Shown here: positions 1 to 10,294 of the stretch, piece by piece
How positions within the stretch are numbered: position 1 is the first letter of the stretch
Layout: each line of letters opens with the position of its first letter
Source of the DNA: Catonia carolina
Taxonomy: Eukaryota; Arthropoda; Insecta; Hemiptera; Achilidae
DNA: 64,000 nucleotides
Assembly (NCBI GenBank): GCA_035578175.1
Contig: JAQMRL010000003.1
Location: forward strand, 24,204,419 to 24,268,418
Reading direction: 5' to 3'
Program-made: the position numbers and the translations under genes
Notes under the pieces: model-generated
The model's input: the letters and a program-made list of their open reading frames with translations, nothing else
Told to the model about the DNA's origin: nothing
The model's database searches: none

Positions 1-206
1 AGAGAAGTGAAGTTTGTCTTAAATAAATTAGATTATATTAGGTCGTGTTGTGAAATTATAGCAGAAGTAGAAGTGTTGTTTTAAAGTTATGATTGTTTAA
101 GGTGGGAGTTTTCCTATGTTTCCTTCAATATTTTTGAAAAATAAAATTTTCTTCATAATAATAAATTATTTGATATGTATTTCAATATATTTTCTTTTTG
201 TTTCAG

Positions 207-323
207 TTCCATCAAACATTGAAAACATATTTAAATGACCGCGTCTGGGACTTTTATTTTTACGTAGCGAAAAACTGGCCCGAAGAACCAGTTTGTTTAC
301 ATTTTCCCGGAATGACAAAAACA
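207..323 (+). CDS. Candidate internal coding exon, 39 codons, unidentified gene
   Basis: A pyrimidine-rich tract ending in TTTCAG (to 206) precedes the segment and a consensus donor GTAAGT (324-329) follows it. The 117 nt are open in one frame and hold exactly 39 codons, so the exon is phase 0 at both ends. The peptide is rich in aromatic residues and includes WDFYFYVAKNWPEEPV and CLHFPGMTKT. Its composition is more protein-like than the AT-rich chance frames nearby. I do not recognise the family, and no signal peptide or membrane segment is visible. No partner exon was found within several kilobases on this strand, so any gene would have long introns or lie mostly upstream. It could still be a chance frame between cryptic splice sites. 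Confidence 0.5.
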
Positions 324-397
324 GTAAGTACTTTAAAAAAATATTTCACTTTTATAAACAGATATTATCTTATAAAATTCATTGCCGTTTCTTAACA

Positions 398-1108
398 CGG
401 TTTAGGCGTATCGCCTGTTCCGTTCTCAAGGAAACTCATGCCATCTTTCCTTGGCCTCCCTACACATCTCTTCCTCCTGGTTTATACTCCATAGCTGGGC
501 GTGGATGCCTGTCATGATTAATTATTCCGACGTATTGTTTATAGTTCTCCTTATATTGCAATATTCGGTCGTTAATGGCATTCACGTTTAATTTTTGTCT
601 GACATTAAGAATTCTATTTTCTCTTCTACAGCCTTTCACATAACGTAGAAAACTCACTTCAGCAGCCTGCATTATCCTACTGCCCCTTGCTGATTAAACC
701 CATGTTTTGGACTTATGTATTAAAGTTGGGACTGCCATCACATTGTAAAATTTAAATTTTGTTTCCGGTCGTATTTTTCTCTGAAAGAATCTCTTTATTG
801 TGCCAAAAATGATATGAAATTTATTCAACTTTGTGCCAATGTCACGGCCGAGTTATTTAAAGCAAATTGTTATTGAAAATATTACACCACAGCCAGGTAT
901 ATTAAGTGTAATTCTTGTCCAACACCTCTGTTATCCAGTAATATTTTGCTGCAGGTAGGTTCCATGCCAACAAAAGCCATAACTTTCGTTTCATTATAGG
1001 AATTTTCATACTGAACTCACGGCGTTCATACTGTAAACAGAAGATACCTTCTGCAGATCACCCTTTGTTTCCTGTAACACTAGTCATCAGCACATATCTT
1101 TTTATTAA
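398..1108 (-). pseudogene. Non-LTR retrotransposon ORF2 remnant (RTE-like), RT thumb and C-terminus
   Basis: Read on the minus strand with several frameshifts, the segment gives the order typical of RTE-type ORF2. It starts near 1100 with an ADD-like palm remnant, followed by KVMAFVG and SKILLDN. Next comes FYNVMAVPTL, then MQAAEVSFLRYVKGCRREN, then a GRPRK-like tail and an EQAIRLNP-like end near 400. The same order is preserved intact in the copy at 35711-36662, which served as the template for reading this one. Stops and shifts show it is dead. The 3' end faces the candidate exon at 207-323, so the insertion lies in the putative intron just downstream of it. No TSD could be identified. Confidence 0.7.
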
Positions 1109-1130
1109 AGCAAACAGTACGGTTTAAATA

Positions 1131-1763
1131 CAGGGGACCCCACATGTCGGTTTCCCAATATTTCGGAAATCCGAAGAAAGGTTAATGGAACAAGAAACTT
1201 AGAGACAAAAAAAAACAGATTTATTATATGAACTGTACATATAATATATTACCTTGAAAATGTTGTAGCAGGTGTTCAAAATGTCCACCATTATTCCCTA
1301 TACACTTTATACAGCAACTTAAAACTGATTCACAAATTTTCAACCGTAACATTTTCTCGTCATTTATATAGTCAAATGAAATTTCAATTGAACATCTTAG
1401 TTCGTGCAGGTTTTGTGGATTGGAAGAATACACTATTTCCTTTACAATGCCTCACAGTGTAAAATCACATGGCGTTAAGTCTGGCGAGCGCGCAGGCCAT
1501 TCGATTGTACCACGACGACCAATCCATTCATCAACTTTGGAATTTAAAAACTCACAAACTTCGATACCGAAATATCTTATATAGCCTAATACCGAATTTT
1601 GATATGAAGGAAAAAATAGTAACTATACGGAGACGTACCTCACACTAGCCACTGTTACCAACAACTAATGAATGTTGTACGTGATGCTGCCAACATTACA
1701 CTACTACCAACTTATCAAAATGAAGTGTACCATGTCGGGGAAACCGACATTTGGGCCACCGGG
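1131..1763 (-). mobile_element. Internally deleted mariner-like (IS630-Tc1-mariner) element
   Basis: TA dinucleotides at 1129-1130 and 1764-1765 flank imperfect terminal inverted repeats. The inner 12 bases ATGTCGGTTTCCC-like block is identical at both ends, and about 20 of 26 TIR positions match. The body carries the 3' part of a transposase on the minus strand (separate entry). At 633 bp it is roughly half the length of a full mariner, so the transposase N-terminus is deleted. TIRs, a TA target and an SPDL box together support the superfamily; the exact subfamily is not determined. Confidence 0.75.
1222..1575 (-). pseudogene. Mariner-like transposase C-terminal fragment
   Basis: On the minus strand the frame reads VDEWIGRRGTIEWPARSPDL, then TPCDF, and after one stop continues KEIVYSSNPQNLHELR and ends with the motif NNGGHFEHLL. 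The WPARSPDLTPCDF box is the conserved region around the third catalytic acid in IS630-Tc1-mariner transposases. The C-terminal GGHFEHLL signature is shared by many insect members of this group. The first two catalytic aspartates and the helix-turn-helix DNA-binding domain are absent, so it cannot be active. It lies wholly inside the TIR-bounded element 1131-1763. Confidence 0.75.
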
Positions 1764-1765
1764 TA

Positions 1766-3020
1766 TATACAAACGTTAACATTCCTATAAACTTAATGCA
1801 TTAAATTACGAGCTTCTAAGTTTGGACAACTTGACACCCTTTGTTCACCGTAGTTGTTGATGGTATTCACAATGAGTTTTTGTAGGAAAATACTCCTTTT
1901 GCAGTTAAGTAATGTTACCGGCAATGCCGTACGTTATTAGCCTGAATTGAAGCTCAAATTTTCTTGCTTTCTATTATAGTAAAAATTCATTTTATATATT
2001 TCCTTTTTTGTTCTGTTTTATGATTACAAAATGATTTGTATTTTAAATTTTAAACAAGTTTAGTATGTTAAATAGTATGAATGTTAAAATAACAATACTT
2101 TCGGTATACATGTAAGGTAAGTTAGTTTTTAGAACAAATTAGTTGTGTGATTGTAGTTCTGTATTGTAGTATTTATAGTTCTCTCTATTCCATTTTATGA
2201 TTGACAAATTGTATATGAATTATAACTAAAATAACCAGCATATTCAATGATAAAATTTGAGTTTTTATGTTTTAGGCAGATTAAGTAATTGTAAAAGAGT
2301 TTTAATGAAAAATTAGAAACATATAATATTTACACGAATTATTACTTATTGTAAAATCATAGATTATGTAAAAGTTATTATTTTCTCAATGAAAAAATAT
2401 ACAAATATTCTTTTTTTACTATTTTGAGTTTAAATCAGCTTAACATTTTACTTTTATACAAAAAAGTTAAATGTACTTGAACGAAATCAGTTAAATGTCT
2501 CCGTACGATTGCAAATTTGTAAGTCTGTAGCTGAAGTACATGATCCGATTGAAAACATAACTTTACCAATCCTGTTTTTAGTTACGGTATAAATTCTCAA
2601 GTTAAAGCTTTTAGGTTTTTGATTTTTTTTGTAAAAAAGTAGTATCTTCTTATTACAGCATAAGTTTTTCTATTAAAATACTTAAGTGATTCATAAAATT
2701 TTGTTTTCGAAAGTCTTTTAACGTAGGTATTTTTCTTGTGGGATCGACATACTAATTTATTCTAGTTGATCTATTTTATCTAAATTTTATTAATTTAAAA
2801 CTAGCCGGTCAGAGCTATAACTGTAATAAGATAGGATATAACATTTATGTTGTAACAGTAAATAAATAGCAGTAAAATCTATACGAATAAAAATAAAATT
2901 AAAACGGCATAAAATCTTTATTGTAAAGCAGGTCTATTTTCTTTATTCTTCACTTCGTGAAAATGCTTACAAGTACTGGCTTGTGTGTAAGTAATATGAG
3001 TTATACAAAGATTAAAAAAA
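1766..3020. other. AT-rich stretch with no recognised feature
   Basis: Very AT-rich single-copy-looking DNA. I saw no coding frame with protein-like composition, no paired inverted ends and no tRNA-like boxes. Confidence 0.6.
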
Positions 3021-3092
3021 ACCTGACTTGACCCGAAATCAAACCCGGGACCCTTGGAATTGAAACCAGTTGCGCTGAACCACAAAACGAAC
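3021..3092 (-). repeat. tRNA-like SINE head fragment, degraded
   Basis: On the minus strand TGGTTCAGCGC resembles an RNA polymerase III A box, and GGGTTTGATTTCGGG resembles a B box about 40 nt later. The arrangement matches tRNA-derived SINE heads. It does not fold convincingly as a functional tRNA, and the body family is unclear. Confidence 0.5.
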
Positions 3093-4333
3093 TTTTGGAG
3101 TTGTGAATTTGAAAGAATAAAAAAATATGTACAACGACTTAATAAGTTTATCTCAGAATTTAGTTTCTAACTTTTCTCTGCTATTTCTTGTGTCATTTAA
3201 ATTAATTTATGACTTAAATATTTCTGAAGAAGTTTCAAGAATAATTTGTTATGATTCTTATTGAAATTGGTTAAAAGATTTGAGAGTTAATAGTGAATGT
3301 ATATATCAAACTATCATCCTTTATTAATGGAGATAATAATTTAATCAGAACTAAAAATTTACTGATGTGAATATTTCTGCTTTCTTGAATTAAATTTTAA
3401 TTGTAGATTTAGTGAACCCAATTATTTTTATTTTTGTTATCTCAGGTTATAATTTAAGTAAACATACGATTAATCTCTAATAGTCTTAACCCGTTTCTAT
3501 TTCAGTTTTGCCTTTACTTTTTGGGAAAATACGTTTTTACACGAATAATATCATTATTTTCAGAAGCAAACCGTTGTATTAATCTTCTTGCTCTTTATAC
3601 TTATAGTTAAATCATGGTAATGTAACCAGAAAATGTTTAGTAATTAATTAAAAATTCAAATTTTTACTTCATTTAAAAATGTTAACAGTGTAGAAAAATG
3701 TAAACACTACTTCGCTTTGTTTATATTTTTGTTTATTAAATTATTACGTAATGGAAAAATATTAAATTTGTCTTAACAACCCTTAGAAACAGAAAAAGAA
3801 AAGATTATTGTTAAAAATAATTTTATATGGAAAAGATGAAAAGGAAATTTTTACAAAATATTTTTTTCAGTAATGACACACTATTATAGAAAAAGTTAAG
3901 AGTTAAACTATAAATCAAGTATATAAAGAGCTAAACTGTAAACTAACCTAACTTAATGTTATCTTTACAATTAAGTACTTTGAATATTATTTTGTATAAT
4001 TAATTATGTACTATATGAACAGAAAATTGTTGTTATTAATATATCATTAAGCTTAAACTAATAGTCAATATAAATCAGTGTATAAAAATTAGTTTAATAT
4101 AAGGCCAAATTGTTGTTAACAACATGACTTTTTCATTTAAGATGTCATTCACACATGACCACTTGTTATCTTATCAGAATATTACTGTACAGGTAATGCC
4201 TAAATAATTTAAAAGAAGACATCGTAGTTGTTTGATTTAACCACACGACGATTATTTTCAACATACATTATAAATGATGAAATACTCGGTAAGAAAGTTA
4301 ATTTGATAATTAAATTGATAATTGAAGAAAATT

Positions 4334-4335
<2 letters not shown>
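3093..4335. other. AT-rich stretch with no recognised feature
   Basis: AT-rich DNA without supportable genes, TIRs or tRNA-like boxes. Confidence 0.55.

Positions 4336-4339
<4 letters not shown>

Positions 4340-4369
<30 letters not shown>
4340..4369. repeat. (TA)n microsatellite
   Basis: Uninterrupted alternating A and T for about 30 bases. Confidence 0.95.
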
Positions 4370-4373
<4 letters not shown>

Positions 4374-4971
4374 CCGCTAACACTTCCGCGTCTTTTCAAA
4401 AAGCGTGCATTTCGCACATCGCTTATTTGAAGAGTATATTCAACTTTGATGAGAGTATATAGGGTATTTGTTACACTTACACCCTGAGATTTGGTATTGG
4501 TTTGTCCTGATATTGAAAATTGAGCATTTTTCAATTTTATTCACTGTGCTATCAATTCAGACTCCTTTCGAATTACCGACAATTTCGCGTTCGTACAAAT
4601 TACCGACAAATTCGCGTCCGGCATCGTTCCCGCTATTATGACTTATAGCCTGCAACAGTGTAAACGATGTTGCCATGTCGTACCGGCACGTGTACTGTAG
4701 CATTTGCCATTTCTACGTGTTGTAATGATTGTAGTTAGATATTCACATCTCACCCTAGTACTTCTCCACACAAGACCATCGTATGAAAACAATTCGTTCT
4801 CGGACGGAATCCAATCCAGTCATCAAAATAATTTATTATTTGTTGTTTATTATTTTGACATGTATTTTAAATAGGTACTTATTTTAAATCAATGTAAAAC
4901 CAGAATAATTAAAGAAATTATATTTTTTATTTGTTAGAGTTAATTATTTAAAATATCCTAATTGTTACAAA
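4370..4971. other. Unclassified stretch with a short tandem duplication
   Basis: This stretch is slightly richer in GC than its neighbours. It contains two near-identical ~25-bp units at about 4568-4619, each with AATTACCGACA followed by TTCGCGT. No coding frame or paired ends were recognised. The TTCGCGTCC motif recurs inverted near 12503 and 12889. Confidence 0.45.
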
Positions 4972-4973
4972 TA

Positions 4974-5939
4974 CAGTCAAACCTCCTCATTCGAAATCCT
5001 CCCTAAATCGAATATAATTGTATGCTATCCCCTTCAAAAATCGTCCTTAGTATGAATTAAATTACCTCCCTATTCGAAAATTTTCGAGAGTTTCGTGGTC
5101 ATATATATTGTAACAATACATTTTTTTATACATTATTAATAAAATAATTACAAAATTTCCAATTTACACATTGTACACGATTTTTAATGAAGCATGCGTT
5201 AAATCACGACAATAAGGACACAGTAAGCGTAGTACAAAACTACAAAAAGCTTTAGAAAAAACTGAAAATGCAGTTAACTTTTGAGTTAGAAGAAACTAGG
5301 CAGAAACACAAACAATTACACTTCTTACAAAAAATTATTGTCACAAAACCTTACGACCAAATAAGGGCATAACAAGCGTAGTTCAAAGCTTCAATACGCA
5401 TCAGGAAATATTGAAAATTCAGTTAATTTTTAAGTATTAATATTAATATTAATATTATTAATTTTTAAGTATTAATATTCTTTTGCTTTTGAGTACTAAT
5501 AGAGCTTGTAATACCAAAACATGCCCTTAATTCTTAATCACAGTATTAAGTAAACCCTGCGGTGAATGAAGTAAAGGTATCATTTACAGAGGGGAAAATA
5601 TGTGCTTTGGAAAGGGCCCTGCATGCTGATACGCGTACTTTTCCGTTCAGTGAGGAAGGCCACATCACTTCTCGTTTTACTTAGTAAAACCTCTACAGGT
5701 TCAAACCAGCCATTCGGCTGATGACCTAAAAAACACAAGTAAAATAATATTTGTAAAAATCTTTCCTCAATCAAATTGGTGGTCTATTAATAATTTTGAC
5801 TTTCGTAATTTAATATTTTATGGAATTACATGAATTTTATTAAAACGCAATTTTTAAGTACATTTTTTGTTTCAATATTTTACCTCTGTAAATCGAAATC
5901 AGCCGGTTCCATCAGATTCGAATCAGGGAGGTTCGACTG
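4974..5939. mobile_element. Non-autonomous TIR element, pogo/Tc1-like, hosting a B-repeat copy
   Basis: The left end CAGTCAAACCTCC and the inverted right end CAGTCGAACCTCCC are bounded by TA at 4972-4973 and 5940-5941. CAGT-GAACCTC ends with a TA target are characteristic of pogo/Tigger-type and related Tc1-mariner MITEs. No transposase domain was found in the 966 bp. A copy of repeat B (5545-5738) interrupts the right half. A direct duplication with TTTTTAAGTATTAATATT units lies at about 5425-5481. Confidence 0.7.
5545..5738 (+). repeat. Repeat family B, 3' half
   Basis: Contains the B core in order: CCTGCGGTGAATGAAGTAAA, then a GAGGAAGGCC block, then a GTTCAAACCAGCC block, then GCTGATGACCTAA. 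The same order is seen at 9903-10277, 14935-15300 (minus), 15897-16283 and 45660-45893. It has no coding capacity. It is nested in the TIR element 4974-5939. Confidence 0.75.
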
Positions 5940-6077
5940 TAATTACTATAATATGATCAATTAGTAGACAATGCAATTAAAATATTTACTTAGTTTACAA
6001 AATTATGTAATTGTAAAGCGACATAATTTGTTCAATATTCAAATGGAGTACCATTCACCCATTGTCTTTTCGGTGTT

Positions 6078-6205
6078 CAAATGATTTCATCATCATCATC
6101 TGTTAAGGATTAGGCTCAATGGCCTGTTCCAGTATTCATCTCTTTTTAGGTCTTCCCAAGCCTCGCTTCTCTCTAGGTTTATATTTCCATGTTTTAGTGA
6201 CTGAA
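6078..6205 (-). pseudogene. RTE-like ORF2 extreme C-terminus with (CAT)n tail
   Basis: The minus strand reads KPREKRGLGRPKKR then ILEQAIEPNP, the same ending as the RTE-C element at 35711-36662 (GIGRPRRRW then PEQA). The 3' end runs into a short ATG/CAT repeat, a microsatellite-type tail typical of RTE elements. It is severely 5'-truncated. The 400 bp to its right may hold further decayed sequence of the same element, but I could not read it. Confidence 0.6.
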
Positions 6206-6610
6206 TCAAAATGATTTTATAAATTATACAAAAGTACGATGCCCAGTAAAATTTCTACAACATTTGAAATGCAGTCCGGCTTAGTCATAGTTTGTATTTT
6301 TATTCTTGTTCCTCAAGTAATGGTAATCTTTGATCTTCAACAAAGTATACATTACACTAATAATTCTCGTATCCAGCTGTTTTGTACACGTTGAAGTTTA
6401 TCCTTTAACAGGCCATTTCCAAGATTATTTTTCGGCTAAACAACTTTCAGTCAGTCTTCCAAACCCTGATATTTTTCTCTGCGTTTTCTTTTAAATTATT
6501 TAGTGTTGTAAAAGCCATGGTGGCCACTTTTTGTTGATGTTCTTTTGGTTTCTAGTACTTTATTTACATCGTCAACCAACCACCCAATCTAGGAATCAAT
6601 ATTACAAATA
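6206..6610. other. Unassigned stretch, possibly decayed retroelement
   Basis: Lies beside the RTE 3' remnant. No frame or repeat ends could be supported. Confidence 0.4.
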
Positions 6611-6611
6611 A

Positions 6612-6830
6612 TGAAATAAATAAACCTTATTGTTACGTAAAATAATGTACATTATTTTTGACAAGTCAAAATGCTTGGGATAAGGAACTGGAAGGTTATA
6701 CTATTGCACAGAAGACAAAAAGGAGACAGACAAGGCATTCATTTGGAGAGGCCAAGAAAAACTATGTGAAACCTTGACCAAGACAGCCAAAAAATATGCT
6801 AGGACCAACTGATTAGAAACGAATTCTTAA
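6612..6830 (+). repeat. Composite fragment: B-associated leader plus possible non-LTR 3' end
   Basis: Positions 6612-6671 (AAATAAATAAACC to GACAAGTCAAAATG) match, in order, the inverted sequence at about 15295-15350 that adjoins a B copy. From 6672 to 6830 there is a weakly protein-like stretch with GEAKKNYVKP or, in another frame, LERPRKTM, which resembles the end of an RTE ORF2. Both parts are heavily decayed. Confidence 0.35.
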
Positions 6831-7114
6831 TAGTAAACAGTGTCCATATTCATAAGTTAACTTGATAGTTGATCATTAAAAATTTTAATCATTATAATTA
6901 ACAAAAAACCAGATAAAAAGTAATTATATGACGGAATAATTTGAACATTATTTGATTTTTTAAACATACATTTGAATAAGTTTAAGTGTGACTAAATTAA
7001 AAACAAATCCAACAGAATTTGTAAACATGATAAATACTCAAAGGTATTGGTACGCTAAGTACCTTATTTTTAAGCGTTTTAGGGGGTAGCAGTAGGATTT
7101 GATTATATAGCAGA

Positions 7115-7790
7115 CACGTTCCTTAATACACCTGTCCCAGGATAGTTTGCTACCTAATATTAATTCTAAAAATTTTGTTACTTACCTGTTACAAAAGATT
7201 TTGATATATTGTCATTAATGGAGATATCCTTACTTTGGTTACTTATTTCCTTACGACCAGTGAAGCATTTGGCCACAGTTTTATCTGAGTTTAGAACTAG
7301 ATTATTTATTGCATCCAGTCTATAACCTTACTTCAAGCTTCTTTAGTTTTAAACCTTGTTCATAGTTTTCATCTTCGAAAGATATTATCGTATCATCAGC
7401 AAATAATATAACATTGAAGGAGCCAAGAAATTCAGCGAGATCGTTAACAAAAATTAAAAATAGCAAGGGTCTTAAAATTCTAACTCGTTGAACTCCCCTT
7501 TTAACTTGTATAAAATTTTATGTGTATTTTGTTTTAACTTTGCAATGATTGGATGGCAATTCGACCCTCTGATGTCCCTCTAATACCATACACCTCAATT
7601 TTTTTATGGGCAAATCATACGGGACACGGTCAAAAGCTTTACAAAAATCAAAAAATAAATAACAGGGGTTTGTTTTTGCTAATGATTAATTTCAGTAAGC
7701 TTCTTCAGTATCGGGAAATTACAGTCTCTGTTGACCTACACTTTCAGGACTCGTGTTGGACATTTGCGAGTGTACTGAATTTACTTTAAA
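7115..7790 (-). pseudogene. Non-LTR reverse transcriptase palm remnant (Jockey/CR1-like)
   Basis: Three conserved RT blocks can be read on the minus strand in the correct order. Motif A is FFDFCKAFDRVPYD. The next block is a decayed form of the PQGSxLGPLLF block, read as GVQRVRILRPLLFLIFVNDL. The catalytic block is LFADDTIISFEDE. The continuation LVLNSDKTVAKCFTGRKE matches the usual downstream region. At least one stop precedes the second block. The remnant ends about 100 bp before the young RTE insertion at 7907, so it belongs to the older landscape into which that element jumped. Confidence 0.75.
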
Positions 7791-7895
7791 AAAATCGACT
7801 AATCTACTCTCTTATCAATTTATTATCTTTTGTAAAAATATTTTCGCCGGTTGGAAACATTTTCTCGATGTGTGTATCCTTTGAATTATCGATTT

Positions 7896-7906
7896 AAATT
7901 TACTCG
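7896..7906. repeat. Left target-site duplication of RTE-A
   Basis: AAATTTACTCG at 7896-7906 is repeated exactly at 9823-9833 after the poly(A) tail. The leading As are ambiguous with the tail, so the certain core is TTTACTCG. Confidence 0.9.
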
Positions 7907-9787
7907 AAGACAAGGCACACTCATTCTTGGTGGACAGAGGACCTGAAAGGAGTTGTTGAAGAGAAAAAAAGACTATATCTAAGGTGGTTGAACACAAAGG
8001 ATGATGAAGACCTGAGAAATTATAATAGATATAGATATATTGTGAAAAAAGAAATAAAAACCGCGAAAAATGAATTGTGGAACATCAAATGTGCAGAAAT
8101 CAGCTCACTAGTAGGTGGATCTAGGTCAAGGGAGGCGTGGGGAACGATTAACGTATTGAGAAAGAATTCCAATGAACGGAAAAGAATTAGCCCCATCATA
8201 GTAGATCAATGGAAAGATTATTATGAAATGCTGTTGGTGGAGAGTCGGGGAGAATTCCTCGATACTGGAGTTGATGTTAAAGAGACAGCCGTGAGAGGGG
8301 TGGATCCGATAACAATGGAAGAAGTGGAATCTGCTCTGAAAGGAATGAAGAATAACAAGGCCTCCGGACCAGGTGATTTGCCTATTGAGTTGATAAAGCA
8401 CGCCACACAAGAAGTTTTAAAAATATTGTGCAAAATTTTCAACAAGTGCCTAAGGGGTGAGGATATTCCTAGAGAATGGAGAACAGCATATATACACTCT
8501 ATTTTTAAGAAAGGGAATGGAAAGGATTGCGGTAATTATAGGGGGATCAGCATAACTTCATCTATCGGTAAACTTTATGAAAGAGTCCTTAAAGCTCGTA
8601 TAGAATTTGATTTAACAGAAAGTGAAGAACAGAGTGGATTTAGACCAGGACGGTCCTGTGTAGACAATATTTTCACATTGAAGCAGTTGATAGAAAAAAG
8701 ATTAGCAAGAGGTTTTGAGCTCCATGCCACCTTTATAGACTTGAAAAAAGCATTCGATTCTGTACCGCGTAAAAAATTATGGACTGCTATGAGGGATTCT
8801 GGTGTAAATGCGGTCTACATAAACGCTATAAAGGAAATTTATAAAAACAATAAATCAATTATTGGATTTGGAAGTCAAGAATCAGCTGCTATATTCCCAA
8901 ATAAGGGCGTTAAACAAGGTTCATGTCTATCACCAACCCTGTTCAAAATTTACTTAAATAGTGCTCTCAGACAGTGGATCAGGAAATGTAGCCCTATGGG
9001 AATACAAACAGGAAACGGGCCCATATATACTATATTGTTTGCAGATGATCAAGTTGTATTAGCAGAAGACCAGCAGGATATGACATATATGCTGCACAAA
9101 CTGATAGGAGATTTTCAGGAGTGGGGACTTGAGGTCAACATGGATAAAACAAATTATTTGAATATTGGAGGCAAGGGGCAGGACATACAGACAGATTTTG
9201 GTGCTATAAAGATGGTGAGGCAATATAATTACTTGGGTGTTACAATAAATGAGGATGGTAGAGACAATGAAGATATTTTGAGGAAGATAGGGAAAGGAAA
9301 AAACATTATCAGAGCACTGCATCCAATTCCGTGGAACAAAACACTTACAAAAAAGACAAAAACAAACATATATCAAGCTATGATAGAACCAATATTGACG
9401 TATGGATCTGAGGCGTGGGTCATGGATCGCAGACATGCTGCAAAATTGCTTGCTGCAGAAATGATGTATTGGAGAAGATGCGCAGGCTTATCATTATTAG
9501 ATAAAGTAAGCAATGAAGTAATAAGAGAGCAGATGCAGGCAAAAGAAACAATACTAAGTCGCATTGGGAGGAATCAAGTAAAATGGTATGGCCACCTTCG
9601 TCGAATGAATATGGAGAGAATACCATTAAAAATCTTTGAATGGACTCCAAACCAGCATCAGAAGCGAGGTAGGCCAAGGAAAATATGCATGACCAATGTT
9701 CGACAGGAGATGGAAGGTAGAGGATTGCGAGAGGGAGACTGGAGAGATAGGGAGCGATGGCGGAAGGGATGCGAGAAGCGACTCTAA
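7907..9787 (+). CDS. ORF2 reverse transcriptase, RTE-like, 5'-truncated but otherwise open
   Basis: The polyprotein would nick the target and copy element RNA. The frame is open for 626 codons from the truncation point, so no native start codon is present; an internal one may exist but would not restore the missing part. The apurinic endonuclease domain is lost. The RT is complete. NKASGPGDLPIELIK and FKKGNGKDCGNYRGIS open the finger region. Motif A, FIDLKKAFDSVP, has its Asp near residue 278. GFRPGRSCVDNIF and GVKQGSCLSPTLF follow, and the catalytic FADDQVVLAED has Asp at about 380-381. The C-terminal region has LTYGSEAWV, KWYGHLRRMN and a KRGRPRK end, as in RTE-clade proteins. No stop or frameshift is visible. 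Confidence 0.9.
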   Translation, partial: KTRHTHSWWTEDLKGVVEEKKRLYLRWLNTKDDEDLRNYNRYRYIVKKEIKTAKNELWNIKCAEISSLVGGSRSREAWGTINVLRKNSNERKRISPIIVDQWKDYYEMLLVESRGEFLDTGVDVKETAVRGVDPITMEEVESALKGMKNNKASGPGDLPIELIKHATQEVLKILCKIFNKCLRGEDIPREWRTAYIHSIFKKGNGKDCGNYRGISITSSIGKLYERVLKARIEFDLTESEEQSGFRPGRSCVDNIFTLKQLIEKRLARGFELHATFIDLKKAFDSVPRKKLWTAMRDSGVNAVYINAIKEIYKNNKSIIGFGSQESAAIFPNKGVKQGSCLSPTLFKIYLNSALRQWIRKCSPMGIQTGNGPIYTILFADDQVVLAEDQQDMTYMLHKLIGDFQEWGLEVNMDKTNYLNIGGKGQDIQTDFGAIKMVRQYNYLGVTINEDGRDNEDILRKIGKGKNIIRALHPIPWNKTLTKKTKTNIYQAMIEPILTYGSEAWVMDRRHAAKLLAAEMMYWRRCAGLSLLDKVSNEVIREQMQAKETILSRIGRNQVKWYGHLRRMNMERIPLKIFEWTPNQHQKRGRPRKICMTNVRQEMEGRGLREGDWRDRERWRKGCEKRL

Positions 9788-9822
9788 GGTTGCAAAACTT
9801 GCTTAAAAAAAAAAAAAAAAAA
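7907..9822 (+). mobile_element. Young 5'-truncated RTE-type non-LTR retrotransposon (RTE-A)
   Basis: The element starts abruptly at 7907 inside an open coding frame, runs through the ORF2 stop at 9787 and a ~13-nt 3' trailer, and ends in a homogeneous run of about 20 A. An exact duplication flanks it. The undamaged frame, pure tail and perfect duplication indicate a recent target-primed insertion. 5' truncation is the usual outcome of incomplete reverse transcription. Confidence 0.9.
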
Positions 9823-9833
9823 AAATTTACTCG
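9823..9833. repeat. Right target-site duplication of RTE-A
   Basis: Exact repeat of 7896-7906, placed immediately after the poly(A) tail. Confidence 0.9.
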
Positions 9834-9902
9834 CCCAAGTGACGAATAAAATGCATGTTTTGATTGTCAGAGGCAACTGCCTTTAATAAAATAATAGTAC
9901 TG

Positions 9903-10277
9903 TAAGGGGTTGCACATAACAGGCAGGTGGAGTGTTAAATTATTTGCACTCGATTTGCTTGTTCCAGGACTAAAAAAAATTTAGTTTTGTTTTTATCACA
10001 TGGTAAGCCAAACATATGACTGAAGTATTTAAGAACAGAAGAGGTACAAGTGTAAAAGATACTTGTCAGAGTTATATCTCCTCTGAGCGCAATGAATTTC
10101 ATTATGCAGCCAGACCCTGTGGTGAATAACGTGAGGTGTGTCATTTACAGGGTGGAAAATAGGTGCTTTTTAGACGGCCTGGCATATTGATAAGCTTTTA
10201 AACTCGGCGAGGAAGGCAATTGTAAACCACCCCACTCCTTGTTTTACTTAGCTAAACCCGTAGAAGTTCAAACCAGG
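9903..10277 (+). repeat. Repeat family B, long form
   Basis: Begins with CACATAACAGGCAGGTGGAG and continues through GTTCCAGGACTA, an AGAAGAGGTACAAGTGTAAAA block, CCAGACCCTGTGGTGAAT, GAGGAAGGCAATTGTAAACC and GTTCAAACCAG. The same blocks occur in the same order at 15897-16283 and inverted at 14935-15300. That defines a ~380-bp interspersed unit with no coding frame and no clear TIRs. Confidence 0.8.
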
Positions 10278-10294
10278 ACTGTAAAGTTGGCCCC

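Noticed and set aside
8126..8445. Open frames on the minus strand across the RTE-A coding region
   Set aside because: They are antisense shadows of the open RT frame and show no domain of their own. The same applies to 9059-9677.
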